Shown: positions 10,385-22,019 of the stretch, one piece after another
How positions within the stretch are numbered: the stretch's first letter is position 1
Layout of the letters: every line of letters starts with the position of its first letter
NCBI RefSeq assembly: GCF_014805625.2
Contig: NW_024003803.1
Span: 1,234,592 to 1,298,591, forward strand
Length of the DNA stretch: 64,000 nucleotides
Direction: 5' to 3'
Source of the DNA: Glossina fuscipes
Taxonomy: Eukaryota; Arthropoda; Insecta; Diptera; Glossinidae
Notes under the pieces: model-generated
The model's database searches: none
The model's input: the letters and a program-made list of their open reading frames with translations, nothing else
Told to the model about the DNA's origin: nothing
Position numbers and translations under genes: made by a program

Positions 10385-11878
10385 TATACTTCTTTTATAA
10401 TGAGTCAGCGAACACTTATTCTTTAACATACTAGGGTAGCAAAAATTTCAGTCATTCTGAAACGTTGCCAGGTGCAACAGCACGTTTATTTTATAAATTG
10501 TGAGACGTCAATGTATACTTATATAAAAGTACAATTTACTTTAAGGTAGAATAATGTTATCGTTCAGATTGTTTACAAATGCGACAAAACACGGATGTGA
10601 TAGACCCAGTATTCTCAGTCGCCTCTCATCTATCTGTGTTCGACTCCTGTTCAGGGCTTCCGTAATAAAGAAGTGTATGATGTGGAAAATTATGTGCATC
10701 GATATTCTTTATAGTACCTTGAAGTTGATTTACCTAATGTTGGATCAAATTTTCCTGCAACTTTGGCGCTCACATTCATAATTGTTGCAACAGAACAAAC
10801 GTATCAAATTCCTGTTGATTACCACCATCGATGAATGATATAGCACTTGAATGCAGGTGTGGATACAATAACTTTGGACCACATTCACCGAAGTGGATAT
10901 TCTCAATTAAAATATAATACCATTGTTATTTGAAAATCATTTTTGCTTGTGTTAATGAAAAATGTATTAATCTGCACATTGCACCTGGCGACAAGAGCAT
11001 TTATATACGGCACAAACGGCTTTCGACGTTGAAGTGCTACTTTCCCTAAAATTTACTTACATAGGGTCTTATCAAATAGGATTTATATATTTTCAATTTT
11101 AAATAAAAGTAAAGCAGTTTACGAAGTCAGTATAATTTTCTTTTTTTATTTTTTAGATTTTACTTAGAGGCATTTTTATTTAAAGTGGATTTGATGCAAA
11201 TAGTTTCCTCTGGATTTTTTAAAAATTCAATTCAAAACCACGAGCTTTTTCAAGATCATTGAGTGTCTGTGGTTGCGTAGTGTACTCATATTATATCATA
11301 CTATATATATCATACTATTATATCATACTATAACTTTTGGGCAATTAATGAACACTTTGAAAATTTTTGTAGTAATCCCTTTTAAGCACTACATTTTATC
11401 ATTAATATTAATATCGATTTAAATTAAATAAATTATGCTAACGAAAATATTAGCTATAAGAACTAATTTACATATTAATATAGCAGCTACACATTTTATA
11501 AAACAAACAAGCGTTACTTTGACCACACTCGAACTTACTTTTTTATTTTCTTTTAGATGACTTTCAGTACACCAAATACGGCTTGGCAGAAAGAGAAAAG
11601 CCAATGGAACTATATATGATGACTGCGATGGGATGTTTGCATCGACTATAGATTATCAGTTTTGGTACTCTTACTTGTTAATTTTATTTCTGTTTTAAAA
11701 ATTGCTCATGTCCTCTTCAATGCTGTTATTTTTATCAATCAAGAAAATATTTTTTTCTAAAAAAAAAAAAACAAAACTAATTCCATAAAGAAATACCAGG
11801 CGAAGAAGGACAAATACGTGTAAAAGAATATTAAAGAAATAAATATGTAATCATATATTGGTATAAATCGAAAATAAT
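10385..11878. other. No gene seen
   Basis: AT-rich sequence with only short unsupported ORFs. A small tandem of ATCATACTATA units lies at about 11290-11330. No protein or RNA similarity is recognised. Confidence 0.4.
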
Positions 11879-12151
11879 TTAAATCCAATAAAAGGGAGAT
11901 TCACGGAACTGGCGCCTCTCTACATTGGCATTTTTGGACTCTGTACAATTATTGAACTTTTTTCCTAAAAAATAAATTATGTTACGAGGCGTATGGTGCT
12001 TGGTACCATCTTGGTGAAACATCGTGTTGTTCAAATGGAAATCATCTAATTTATAACGCAGAATATCCGTAATCATATCTTTATAGCTTTCTATGTTGAG
12101 TACAACTAAAACGCCGTCTTTATTTTTAGCCCTACAAGCCATATCCCACAA
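11879..12151 (-). pseudogene. Tc1/IS630-superfamily transposase fragment
   Basis: A 90-codon minus-strand frame contains DDFHLNNTMFHQDGTKHHTP followed by YFLGKKF. This matches the segment around the second catalytic Asp (typically FQQDGA.xHTA) of a transposase group common in insect genomes. The first and third catalytic regions are absent, and I could not place termini. It is a short remnant of a larger element. The family assignment rests on this one motif block. Confidence 0.5.
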
Positions 12152-15100
12152 TTAAACTTTGTGCACGTGAAACTCTTTCAGCAACGGCAGGTGGAATTAA
12201 TAGGCCACTTGAAAAATTTATGATTTAGGCTTAATGGAATCATTACTTTCATAATAGGTTTTAGCATTTTCTGTACGCTATAGATGTTTCCGTGATCATT
12301 TACCTAACAACACTGAAGAGTGATCATGTAAGTAGTCAATAATGCAATAGGCGTAAGTCACCACTAAATTTTAATCCCGTCAGAAAGTTTCTGCTATTTG
12401 CGCTCTCTAAATTACGTCAAATCATTTCGTCTAGTAAAGTTATCCGCTAGTGTTGGTAATAATACACGAAAAAGTACACATTATTTTCATGCAAAGCCAT
12501 AATTTTCGTGATAGTCCGCATATTGGAAGTTTTGATTTTCTCTCCATATAAGAGATTGATTCATGATAGTAGGGGCCCAAAATAATTGACCTATATGATC
12601 CAAACTCTTTACCGTCAATTTTTTTCTGTTGAAAAGCTCCTATGTATTATTAAGATATCATGAAATGTCTCATATGGAATGGGGGAAGAAATATACTGTT
12701 GTGGTTCAAATAGGTCCACTTAATTTTTTTATTTAATTACTGTCATGAGCAAATTTTCATCACAAAAGAAATAGTAATTAGGGTTTGCGTTTCATAAGAA
12801 TCTTTTTATGCGATGATATCCCAAAAATAGACTCATGTGGTCCAAATTCGGTAGGATTTCTTTGTCAATCTAGTATTATGAGCCAATTCCCACCATGAGA
12901 TATTGAAAATTCGACCTTTTTACCATATAAAGCTTTAGTTTCCGCAGTAACAGTTATGTGAGCGAGAGTATAAATAAATGTCCCCAACCGATCCAAAAAT
13001 TTTCACACCAATTTATAATACCGAAATACTACCACTTTTGCCGGAAAATTTTAAAACTACAACTTTTTTCATATAACGACTTTTCTGAATGGAGCATCAT
13101 ATGGAGAGCGGTCCAAAAAGTGGACCGATCCGAACCATTTTCAATGGCGTTCGTCCCTGCGAGAAATACGTCAGGGTACTAACAACTTCTTCTTATTTTC
13201 ATAAACGTAAACATTTATTTCTAGATTTAAGACCATGAAATCAAAATCATGGCAGTCGATTTCCAATTTTCCGGGTCTTGCAATGATTCGCTTATGTGGG
13301 TGCGCTCAGGTGAAACAGCTTATGTGGAAAACCATTGGACTGAAAAATTGGCATGCCTGAATGACAGGAATGCCTGCCTTAGAAAGGAACTAAAATGTAG
13401 ACAAAGTGGCAACGAGGGGAATGGAGCGTGGCTTTTGATATGAATGATATGTTAGCAAATTGATCAGACGGTATATTTGTAAGTAAAATTGAGGTATGTT
13501 GAGAGACCTGAAGAAAAAATTGAGGTTATTTCAGAATTGATGTCCGTCAAACAATATAAAAATAATATTAATATTGAAAAACGAAAGTAAAGACGCACTG
13601 TTAAACATAACTAAAAGTTAGAAAGAAAAATACTTCGTGATTGCCTGCATTCATTTCGTTAACATTAAAAAGCTTTACGGGGGAAAATGTTGTGTTTGTA
13701 CTTAAAAACCTGATCAAATTTTTGTTTACATTGTTCATCATAATATCAGTCGATTAATGTCGTTGTTTCATATACGCAATCCTCTTTAATATATCACCAT
13801 CGTTCCTATCATCATAATGATCATCCCTATAACGGCCTGTTGAGAGGTAACGGATAAAAATTGAATCCCCCTCCATTACTTCCGGACTAACCAGCTTATC
13901 AATGACAAACGCGTCCATCCGTTTACACCCTCAAAGCTTGTTGAGATCTTTATTACAATAAGGGACAAAAAGTACACAAAATCACATCGCAGGTATCTGC
14001 ATGATACGGTGTCTATAACTGGCGATAACGCCATGTTTCAGAAACATAGTAATAAACGAAAAACTCTTTAGATAAAATAAATTTAAAAAGAAAATCTAGC
14101 ATCGTTGTAAAAGTGCAAGAAAAGCGACGGGCTAGAGAATATTTACGAGGCAGCACCAACACGAATTTAAAACCAGCGTAACCAAAACAATTTTTTTTTT
14201 TTTGCGTGTTTGAAATTTAAAATAAAAGTAAGGCAGATTTTCTTGTCCTTTAAAAAAGTATTACAATAAAGAGAGCGAAATTTATTAAAACTAAAAGTGT
14301 ATGCTATGTTATGGAAATCACTAGTAGCAAGTAAACAAACGATAACAAACAATAATGGTAACAACATCTTAATTAGAAGGAAAAGTACATGAAGATTATC
14401 TCTATATCCCCACTGTTTGTTTGAATATCGAATAACGGACTTCATAGTTTTTAGGGCCAAACTTAAATGACACTTTAAGAAGATTGTATGAGAAGGGCAT
14501 ACGAGTTATTGCTGCTAGCAAATTCGGGAGATGTAAAATAAATTCCAAAGTTTTGTCTATGAACACCTCACAGATGGTTACAACTTCAAGAAATGCACTT
14601 GTTTTATCCTTATAAGAACACGGAAGAAACCTACTTACCGGAGGGCATATTTTAAGCCTTGCGCCATTCTGCATCCTAACCTACCTATGGTCCCCTTTGG
14701 CCCACGATTTGCAATGGGGAACCTCTAAGTTGGGTTCAACGACCCCGAAGCCACCTCTCTCTCAACAAAAGAGAATTTTATATATTCATATTTATATATT
14801 ATTACATTAAAATTTGTTACAATCTAATAAATTTTCTTAAAATAATATTCTTGAACCCTGAATATTTGAAGCTAGACATTCTACAAATATATCGACTACA
14901 CCTCTTTTTACACCGATCCGGTAGTGGTTGCTAACATTTGATTTTCTTGGTAATAATACATTTAATTTCATTTTCGATATCTGAGTGTGCAAATTGACAT
15001 GTCGGCTGAATTTTCTGAATTCGCGGCTACGTAAAGTTGATATTGTAGAACTAAAATTTCTGGAATTTATAGGGTCGATATAGATCAATACATTGTCAAG

Positions 15101-15290
15101 TCGATGTATTTCAAATGCCAAAAATCAAAAATCTCGCTTCGCGAAAAGACACCGTTACACTATAAACATCAAAGCCGGAGCTAGTTAGATTTGAGAGCGT
15201 AGTACATATTTGTAAGTAATTTTAAAAATATAATAAGTAACTTTAAATGTGACCATGACTTTACAAAAAGAGTAGTGTATAATAATGGAA
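12152..15290. other. No gene seen; scattered GGTCCAAA-like motifs at 12590-13130
   Basis: Short ORFs (for example 13249-13443 plus and 14837-15121 minus) have no recognisable family. GTCCAAA/GATCCAAA-type heptamers recur near 12598, 12708, 12838, 12990 and 13110, at intervals of about 110-150 bp, suggesting an old internally repeated element. Otherwise I see nothing. Confidence 0.35.
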
Positions 15291-15460
15291 CTCCGTTAAT
15301 CAAGATTTCTTTCCATAATTGTAAAAGAGCAAAGTCCACAGTCCGTCTGTATAGCATAAGGGTGGATTTTGCATAAGCAAATGGCCTGTTTCTTTTTCTG
15401 ATTACTGGGACAAGACAGACAAAAAGAGTAGGCAATGAGAAGTGATACAGAATCTCAACG
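15291..15460. repeat. Dispersed repeat F, copy 1 (partner at 40781-41010)
   Basis: Shares TAATCAAGATTTCTTTCCAT, then a block of about 55 bp containing GTATAGCATAAG and TTTTGCATAAGC, with 40781-41010 in the same orientation. It lies inside a 136-codon minus-strand frame (15181-15591) that I regard as fortuitous. The element class is unknown. Confidence 0.65.
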
Positions 15461-16143
15461 AAGCGAACTATTAAAGGTGTTCGGATGGAAAGGTCTGGTA
15501 TTGTGTAATGTAAAAAGAATTTTAAAAAAAGATACGAATGTATGAGGCCAAGAAAATTGTTCAAAATTGAAAATAAATTAACGAACATCAAGAGCAGAAA
15601 ATATACTTTGGGTCAAATTTAATGGAATTTTTTCTTTATTTACATTAAACATTAACGAAATCCAAAGCTTTCATATAAATAAATGCTGAAGAAACAAATT
15701 GGAGTTAAGTAAAGTGGAATAACTCTACCAATGGTGAATTATAATTGAAGGACGAGCTGTATTCCAATTCTAAAAATATACCGTTTTAGTTGGGCGAAGC
15801 AACAATATATGTGTATAAATCCGCACGACGTATGTCTGATGTGAGAAAAATTAGGACATACGTAAGTGCTAAGCGAGGGGTGGAAGAGGAGGACACCTTG
15901 ATCGTGGTCTTCTGCCGTATATAAAAAGATAAGTTAACTTGCCTTTTATTTCTTTTTATATTCTTTTTTTTATATCATATTCAAATTTTATGATTAAGAG
16001 TAGATCTATGTGATCTATTTTTTTTCTTTAAATGTAAAAATAATAAACAACAATAGTCTAACGTAAAAAAAATATAAAAGCAAGTTGAAAGATGTTCTCT
16101 GAGTAGTAGACGAGAAGGTTTTGATAGGATGGGATAAGTAAAT

Positions 16144-16170
16144 GAGTGTGTGTGTGTGTGTGTGTGTTTG
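16144..16170. repeat. (TG)n microsatellite
   Basis: An almost perfect TG dinucleotide run that degrades into TTTGTGTGGGTG. Confidence 0.9.
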
Positions 16171-16178
16171 TGTGGGTG

Positions 16179-16345
16179 TAATCACGGATGGTAACATATT
16201 GGAGCGACAAATACATAGACACAGACTAACCAACATCACGGCGGACCATAGGACTGTTATTTGATGTCACGCCATTAGTGATCCTTATAGGTTTCAGTTA
16301 TCCATAATTGATTTTTGTAAATGTAGCTCGTGTGTAGTGTAGTCC
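16179..16345. repeat. Dispersed repeat G, copy 1 (partner at 43812-43990)
   Basis: TAATCACGGATGG, a GGCGGACCATAGGACTGTTA block and TTTTTGTAAATGTAGCT align, with substitutions, with 43812-43990. The partner adjoins the upstream side of R1-like LINE D2. The AT-rich left flank here (GGATAAGTAAATGAGTGTGTG) resembles that element's 3' side (near 41738). This may be a collapsed copy of the same element (inference). Confidence 0.5.
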
Positions 16346-16971
16346 TACAGCTCTATCTATATAATTATATTACAATAAGAGATCAAAGCCAATTCGTAAC
16401 GTAAGTTAGTGCAAAAAAAATGGCTGAAATCACTTACCAAAATCGGTTCCCACTTATCTTTCGTTTCTTTTGGCGATGAGCAGAAAAATGCTGGAGTATC
16501 TCGTAAGAAAATATAAATTTTCTTACGGTAAGAGGTAATCTTACGTAGATGAACATTTATTTATTTATTCATTTTAATTCTACTTATACTAGAAACTCAA
16601 CTAACCAAATAACAATCGGGTTCAATTGGCTCATAATGCAAAACTTATATTACATGTACACTATCAGCATAGGGCCACACTGACAACCGGTACAGGACCA
16701 AATAGCAAATGAACCCATAAGCCCATCGCCAACATGCATAAGCCTGGCAACCGATAATAAATTGACAATAATTAATTTTCGAAACGTAACGACTTTTTAA
16801 GGATAAAAGCTAGCTTAAATACGACATAGGTAAATCGCGCGTATTAAGCAATGTTGCTTTAATGGACCTTAAAGAGTCCGATAACAAGAATAAGTGATAG
16901 ACGTCATTTAGGTTCTTGCAAACTACTCTCAGCGGATTAAACAGCTCATAATTATATTCACACTGACTAAG

Positions 16972-19676
16972 CTAAACCAAGTTAAAGTGCCTAGAGGAGC
17001 GGTTAGGGACATTAAAACTTATTTCACCAAGTCATAAAGGCGAGTATATAGCACCATTTATTACTTTGATTACAAAGGAAACGTCAAGAACAAACCTACG
17101 TTTCTCAAGAGACGGTAAGGACAGCAGAAGCAACCTATTTTCATAGGGAGGAAGAAAGGCAATCGTATCCAAACACAATTTTCTAAAAGCAAACAGCAAG
17201 AATTGCTTTTGAACAGATTCAATTGAATCTACATAGCACCTATACGAAAGGGACCAAACAACAGAGGAATACTCGAGTATGAGTCTAACCAAACACATAT
17301 ACAGCCTTTTCGTAATGTAGGGATCATCAAGCTCTTTGGACCACCTTTTTATAAAACCAAGCGCGGACCTAGCTTTGCTTATCGAGAGCTCAATATGCAA
17401 GTTGAAACGTAACCTATGGTCAAATAGAATGCCTAAATCTGTGATCGAATCGACGTCCTCCAACGTATGCGAACCTACGAAATACTGAGTAATGAATGAC
17501 TTTCTTCTTGGGAAAGAAAGCTTCTTACATTTGCTCAGATTTACTTTCAGAAGATTCACAGAGCACCATGCAACAAAATTATCCAAGTCACCTTGAAGCT
17601 GATGTGATTGCGATTCAAGAGCGAAGGAGGAAAACAGTTTCACATCATCCGCATACATTAAGATCTGGCTGGAATTAAGCACCGATGGAAGATCGTTAAT
17701 GTATAAACTAAATAAATGGGACCTAAGTGACTTCCTTGAGGTACGCCAGATATAACGGGCAATTGATCCGAGGTGATAAAATTGAACAAAACCCTGAAGG
17801 ATCTATTGTGCACTTAAGAGCTTATCCACTTCATCAAATAGAAAGGGAAGCCAGAGGCTTAGAGTTTAAAGATAAGTAAGTTATGGTTATCCATATCAAA
17901 CGCTTTGCTTAAATCAGTGTATATCATATCTGTGCGAGAGCCACTAGAAAAAGCGTTGAAAACATGACAAGTGAACTCTAACAAGTTAGTGACTGTAGAT
18001 CGCCCTTTCCGAAAGCCGTGCTAGTGCGGAGAAATATACGAAGTAATGGCAAAGGCCAAATGCTGATTCACAATTCGCTCGAACAACTTGGGCAAGGCAC
18101 TCAACTTGGCTATGCCTCTGTAGTTCTCAACAAATTGTCTACTTCCACTTTTCTGGATAGGAATAAGGAAACTACTCTTCCAACATGAAGGGAAAACACC
18201 TAAATTCAAGGACAGTTTAAAAATTTTTGAGATCACACCACATAACTCGACAGCGCAAGATTTAAGTACACATGATGGAATTCCATCAGGTCCAGGCGAA
18301 CAACTGTATTTAAGAGAACTCCACCCTTTAGAAACGTCATCTTCCGAAATAACCAAGTTAGGAACTGCGACGGAGTTGGTTATAGGATATGGGTAGTTTG
18401 CTAATAAATCGAAATTAGCAATCGAAAATTTTCGTCGGAAATACTCAGCAAATAGCTTTGAGATTTCAAAGTCATCCGAGGAATCAGAGCCATTAAAAAA
18501 AGGGGGATATGTGGATATTTTTCTTTTAGAGTTATAAAATTCAAAGAAGAATTTAGGATTCGCAAATAGAGAGGATTTAATGAACTGAAGGTATCTGCAG
18601 TAATAATGATGGTTGAGGGAGTTAAATCTACGCCTCGCCACCGAGTAAGCGAAATAGCCGAGCGCAGAGCCACTTTTCGAATATTTTTTGAATAGCGTGT
18701 TTTTTCTATTCTTGCAATATTTAATTGTCTTATTAATCCAGGGGGGACACCTGCTTCGAGGTCGGCACTGCTTGATTGGAGCAGATGCAGCAATACCTAG
18801 ATTTAATGTATTGTAGAACGATTACATTAAGCTTTCAAAACTTCCAGTTGAGAAGTCAAGCCTCATATGTGAAAGACGATGTTTTAGCAATACAATATTG
18901 ATTTTATGAAAATCAAACAATTATTTAAAAAAGTTTGATTTGGCACATTAAGGCATTTCAACAAACCATCATTCATATGATGAAAGGAAATGCATATTGA
19001 TGGATGATAAGGATCCTCAGGTAAACTAAAAGGTGGACAACGATTTACGTTAATCTTGGGAAAATTGGCAAAGCAGAGATCAAGCAGTCTACCATTACAA
19101 TTAGGGGTACGATTATATTGACCCAAATTATGATCAAACAATTCACTAAAGAACACAACAGCCCTATCAGATGTTGAAGTAGGAACCAAACAGCCAGAAT
19201 TATCACTGTTACACCAACTGACTTGAGGCAAATTGAAGTCACCCAATGCAAGGACCGAAACGATGGGTCTACACCGCTTGGCCACTTCACAAATGAAGGC
19301 CGCGTGTTTCTTGTAAATGGAGATATCAGAATTTGGGGAAATATAGGAGCAGGTTACAAATAGATGTTTATCAGGCATATTCGCACGAATAGCGATAAAT
19401 TCAACGACAGGAGAAGTGGGAAGTTCAATTAAATTGGACGGGACTGACGCAGATATGGCAATTAATACACCACCACCAATGCGATTCACTCGGTCATTTC
19501 TAAAGACTTGGAAAGAATTATGAAAAATTTCCGACGAATGAAGATCGGGTTTTAGCCAAGTTTCAGTAAAGGCCAAACAGAAATTAGAAAAGTGGAACTT
19601 AGAAAAGTACACCGAATTTTTGAATTAAGGCCCTTTAAATTTTGATAAATGAGAAATAATGGGCCTGAAGAAAAAT
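16972..19676 (-). pseudogene. Element B copy 2 ORF2: endonuclease and reverse transcriptase
   Basis: The N-terminal AP-type endonuclease is in the frame 18884-19612. It shows LAFTETWLKPDL (catalytic Glu), GGGVLIAIS, LALGDFNLPQVSW (Asp/Asn) and DPYHPSICI (His). A frameshift just upstream breaks its first strand (NLKGLNSKIR lies in another frame). The RT follows with GPDGIPSCVLKS, LIPIQKSGSR, YTDLSKAFDM and, in frame 17032-17682, MYADDVKLF. Lesions include TAG replacing CAG in the HxHGFR motif (near 18022), a 1-nt loss after the VPQGSH motif (near 17715), a TAA in KL*ASGF and TGA at 17032-17034. The last two are shared with copy 1. The function would be target-primed reverse transcription. Confidence 0.88.
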
Positions 19677-20432
19677 TTAGTTTTTTGAATGCGACAAAAC
19701 TATTGCTTTGGTATTACGGGGACGATCTCGAGGGATAAATTCCTTAATCAAGGATCCTACTGGCCGCAGTGATTTGTTTAACAACATATCACTTTTTTCA
19801 GTCGGGACTAGTATTTTAAAAGAGGAGATTGCCCTAGATTGAGAAGGAGCCATTTTAAAGATGCTAACGCGCTTTAAGTTGACTGATGGGACTTTCGCCA
19901 CCAGACAACTTTTTATGTTATCCACCCATGTTTCAGGTGCCAGTCTTGACACAAATATTGCTTTTCTAGGTGGAACTGCCGTCAGGCAAATGTCATTATT
20001 TGGAATAGGAGGGGGGTTCACGGTAGGAGCGTTTCGAGTTGGGGAGAATATAGATGGGGTTATCGCCCTTGTACTGGCAGCTTGTGAGACTTGCCCAGCC
20101 TGGTGACCAGCATTCACACGCGAACAGCCAGGAGAAGAGGATGATTTATTTTTCTCTTCATTACTTTTAGGCGATGGCGCTTGATAGGAGTGAGTGGCGG
20201 CTCTGGGCGGAGATACCCTTGCCACTTCAGCGCAGCTTAAAACCGACGGACTTGTCGGCTTGTTTGTAACTGTTTTGTTACCAACCGACCCAGCAATATC
20301 GGAAACATTACTGTTCACTTTAGAGTTAGAGGGAACGGTAACTTGTACCAACGAATCAGATTTGGAGAAACCCAGAGGTGACGTCCCACACGCTACGCTA
20401 CGAGTAGAAGATGAGCGACCAATAAAACGCAA
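19677..20432 (-). pseudogene. Element B copy 2 ORF1, 5'-truncated
   Basis: An open frame of 251 codons equivalent to residues about 100-355 of copy 1 ORF1, without the zinc finger. It keeps PPRKAIFVSRLAPETWVDN and reads through (Ser-Gln-Ser-Arg) where copy 1 has a stop, ending at TAA 19677-19679. The ORF2 start codon that abuts the stop in copy 1 (TAAATG) is mutated here to TAAATT. The apparent ATG at 20430 is a truncation artefact. Confidence 0.8.
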
Positions 20433-22019
20433 AAAAAAAAGAGAGAGTTATACCAGAGCTCAAAATTTTTGTTTGCAAAAAAACCAATGAATCAAAGCGT
20501 AAAGAAAAAATACTTCTTTTACTTTGAATTCAATCACTTTCTTCTCAAAGTATATTATAAATTCACACACTATAAGGCAAAATAGCCACGAAATTCAACA
20601 AAAAATTAATTATTAATTGCCGAAAACAAAATATAGACGACTATACCGCGCGACAGAGTTGCAAACTAATGGATAGCTCATACATACACTTTTTCCTTTT
20701 AATGACGGTTATATAAAGTGCTATGAGTGCGTATTTTGCCTTTTTTGGCGCAAATTATAAGTGATTTTTAGTGATTTCTGCAATTGTATTAATATCATTA
20801 TTGTAATATAATTTAAATTATTGCGTAGTTTTTTATTTTTCAAGACACTGTTTCAAAGTTCTATTAAAAATGCGATTTGTAATATATATGCTCTTGCATA
20901 ACATAGAAAACTGTGTAGAAATTTAGGAGCTAATCAAGCAAATGAAATTAGGTTGCTTTCCCATTTTTAGGTATTGTAACATGTGGTTACCTGGTTGGTT
21001 TTTTTTTTTGTTAGAAACGCAATCCTTTGGCAGACGAATTACAAATTTCTTGTACATAGAGGTTTTTCGGGATTAGGAGAGTTTTGACAGGAAGAATAAA
21101 AAAAAGAAAAGTGATAGTGATCCCAAACGTGTGAGAATGAGAATTTTGCAAAAGAAAAGTATAATTTAACTTTGGTGACGAAAATATGTGAAAATAAATA
21201 AAAGGAAAATTAACATGGTTAAATTTGGTCAGCCGTAGTTTTGGTTACTTTTCAATATAAGTGATTTTATCAATATTATTCGTGCACTGATAAACAATAA
21301 AAAAATGCACAGCATAGAAAAGTGTGCTAGGAATTACATTCACACTTGGAACTTCGCTTTGGACATAACCTTTAAACGATTATCAAGTTTTACATAATTA
21401 AACACACGTAATTATTTTGTTTGTGGTTATTCGTTTCCTTTTCTGTGCGATGGTCTTCATTGTATCGTCTGACATATTTTCATTTTTTTTTAATGTTACT
21501 ACGCGAAATAATTCTGACACGGGCTAAGTGTCGAGTTGTTCCTTTCATTCATTGACAGTGCAATGAGCTTGCGTAAAAAAACCTGATGTGAAAAGAAAAA
21601 AAAAACTAAAGATTAAAAAAAAGAAAGAGAAACAATAAGAGAAAAAAAGGACGACGTTTGAAAACGAGTCGCCAGAGTGTTAAACGTTGTGTAAATAGCG
21701 AGTTTCTTGTATATACAAATATTAAAAAACATATAAAGTATATAAAAAGAGAAACGAAAAACGCATCACATCAATTGACAATGCTCGTTTTTTATTTGCG
21801 AGGGTATGCAAATTTCTTACCACTCTAATTCTTATCATATATTATTATTATTATTATAATTTTAGACTAACGAAATAAATTCTTATACTAAAAAAAAAGA
21901 TATTGAGCACTAGCAACACAGGCTATCGGCCCTACTTTATATAAATATACATTAGATATTGAACCTAGTAGTTTTCATAAAGTAATATATTGAACGGGTA
22001 TTCTGTTCTGAAACTGATT
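20433..22019. other. No gene seen; A-rich, low complexity
   Basis: Mostly AT-rich sequence with A-runs (for example 21590-21650) and no ORF of substance. The 3' UTR of element C probably extends into the right-hand part. Confidence 0.4.

Larger units (their letters stand above)
16554..20432 (-). mobile_element. Element B copy 2: 5'-truncated CR1/Jockey-group LINE, inverted
   Basis: The inverted homologue of copy 1. The tail (TTTATTTATTTATT in plus sense) is at 16554-16570. It carries the 3' UTR (16554-16971), ORF2 with endonuclease and RT (16972-19676) and the C-terminal two thirds of ORF1 (19677-20432). Similarity to copy 1 ends near 20432, which corresponds to about 1483 in copy 1, so this is a classical 5' truncation with no visible target duplication. 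It keeps the endonuclease that copy 1 lacks. Both ORFs are broken. Confidence 0.9.

Noticed and set aside
15181..15591. 136-codon hydrophobic minus-strand ORF
   Set aside because: It overlaps dispersed repeat F. The partner copy keeps a short similar frame but is interrupted, so coding is unlikely.
19861..20106. Antisense ORFs over element B copy 2 (also 20194-20490 and 17496-17678)
   Set aside because: They overlap conserved ORF1/ORF2 sequence on the other strand and match nothing.
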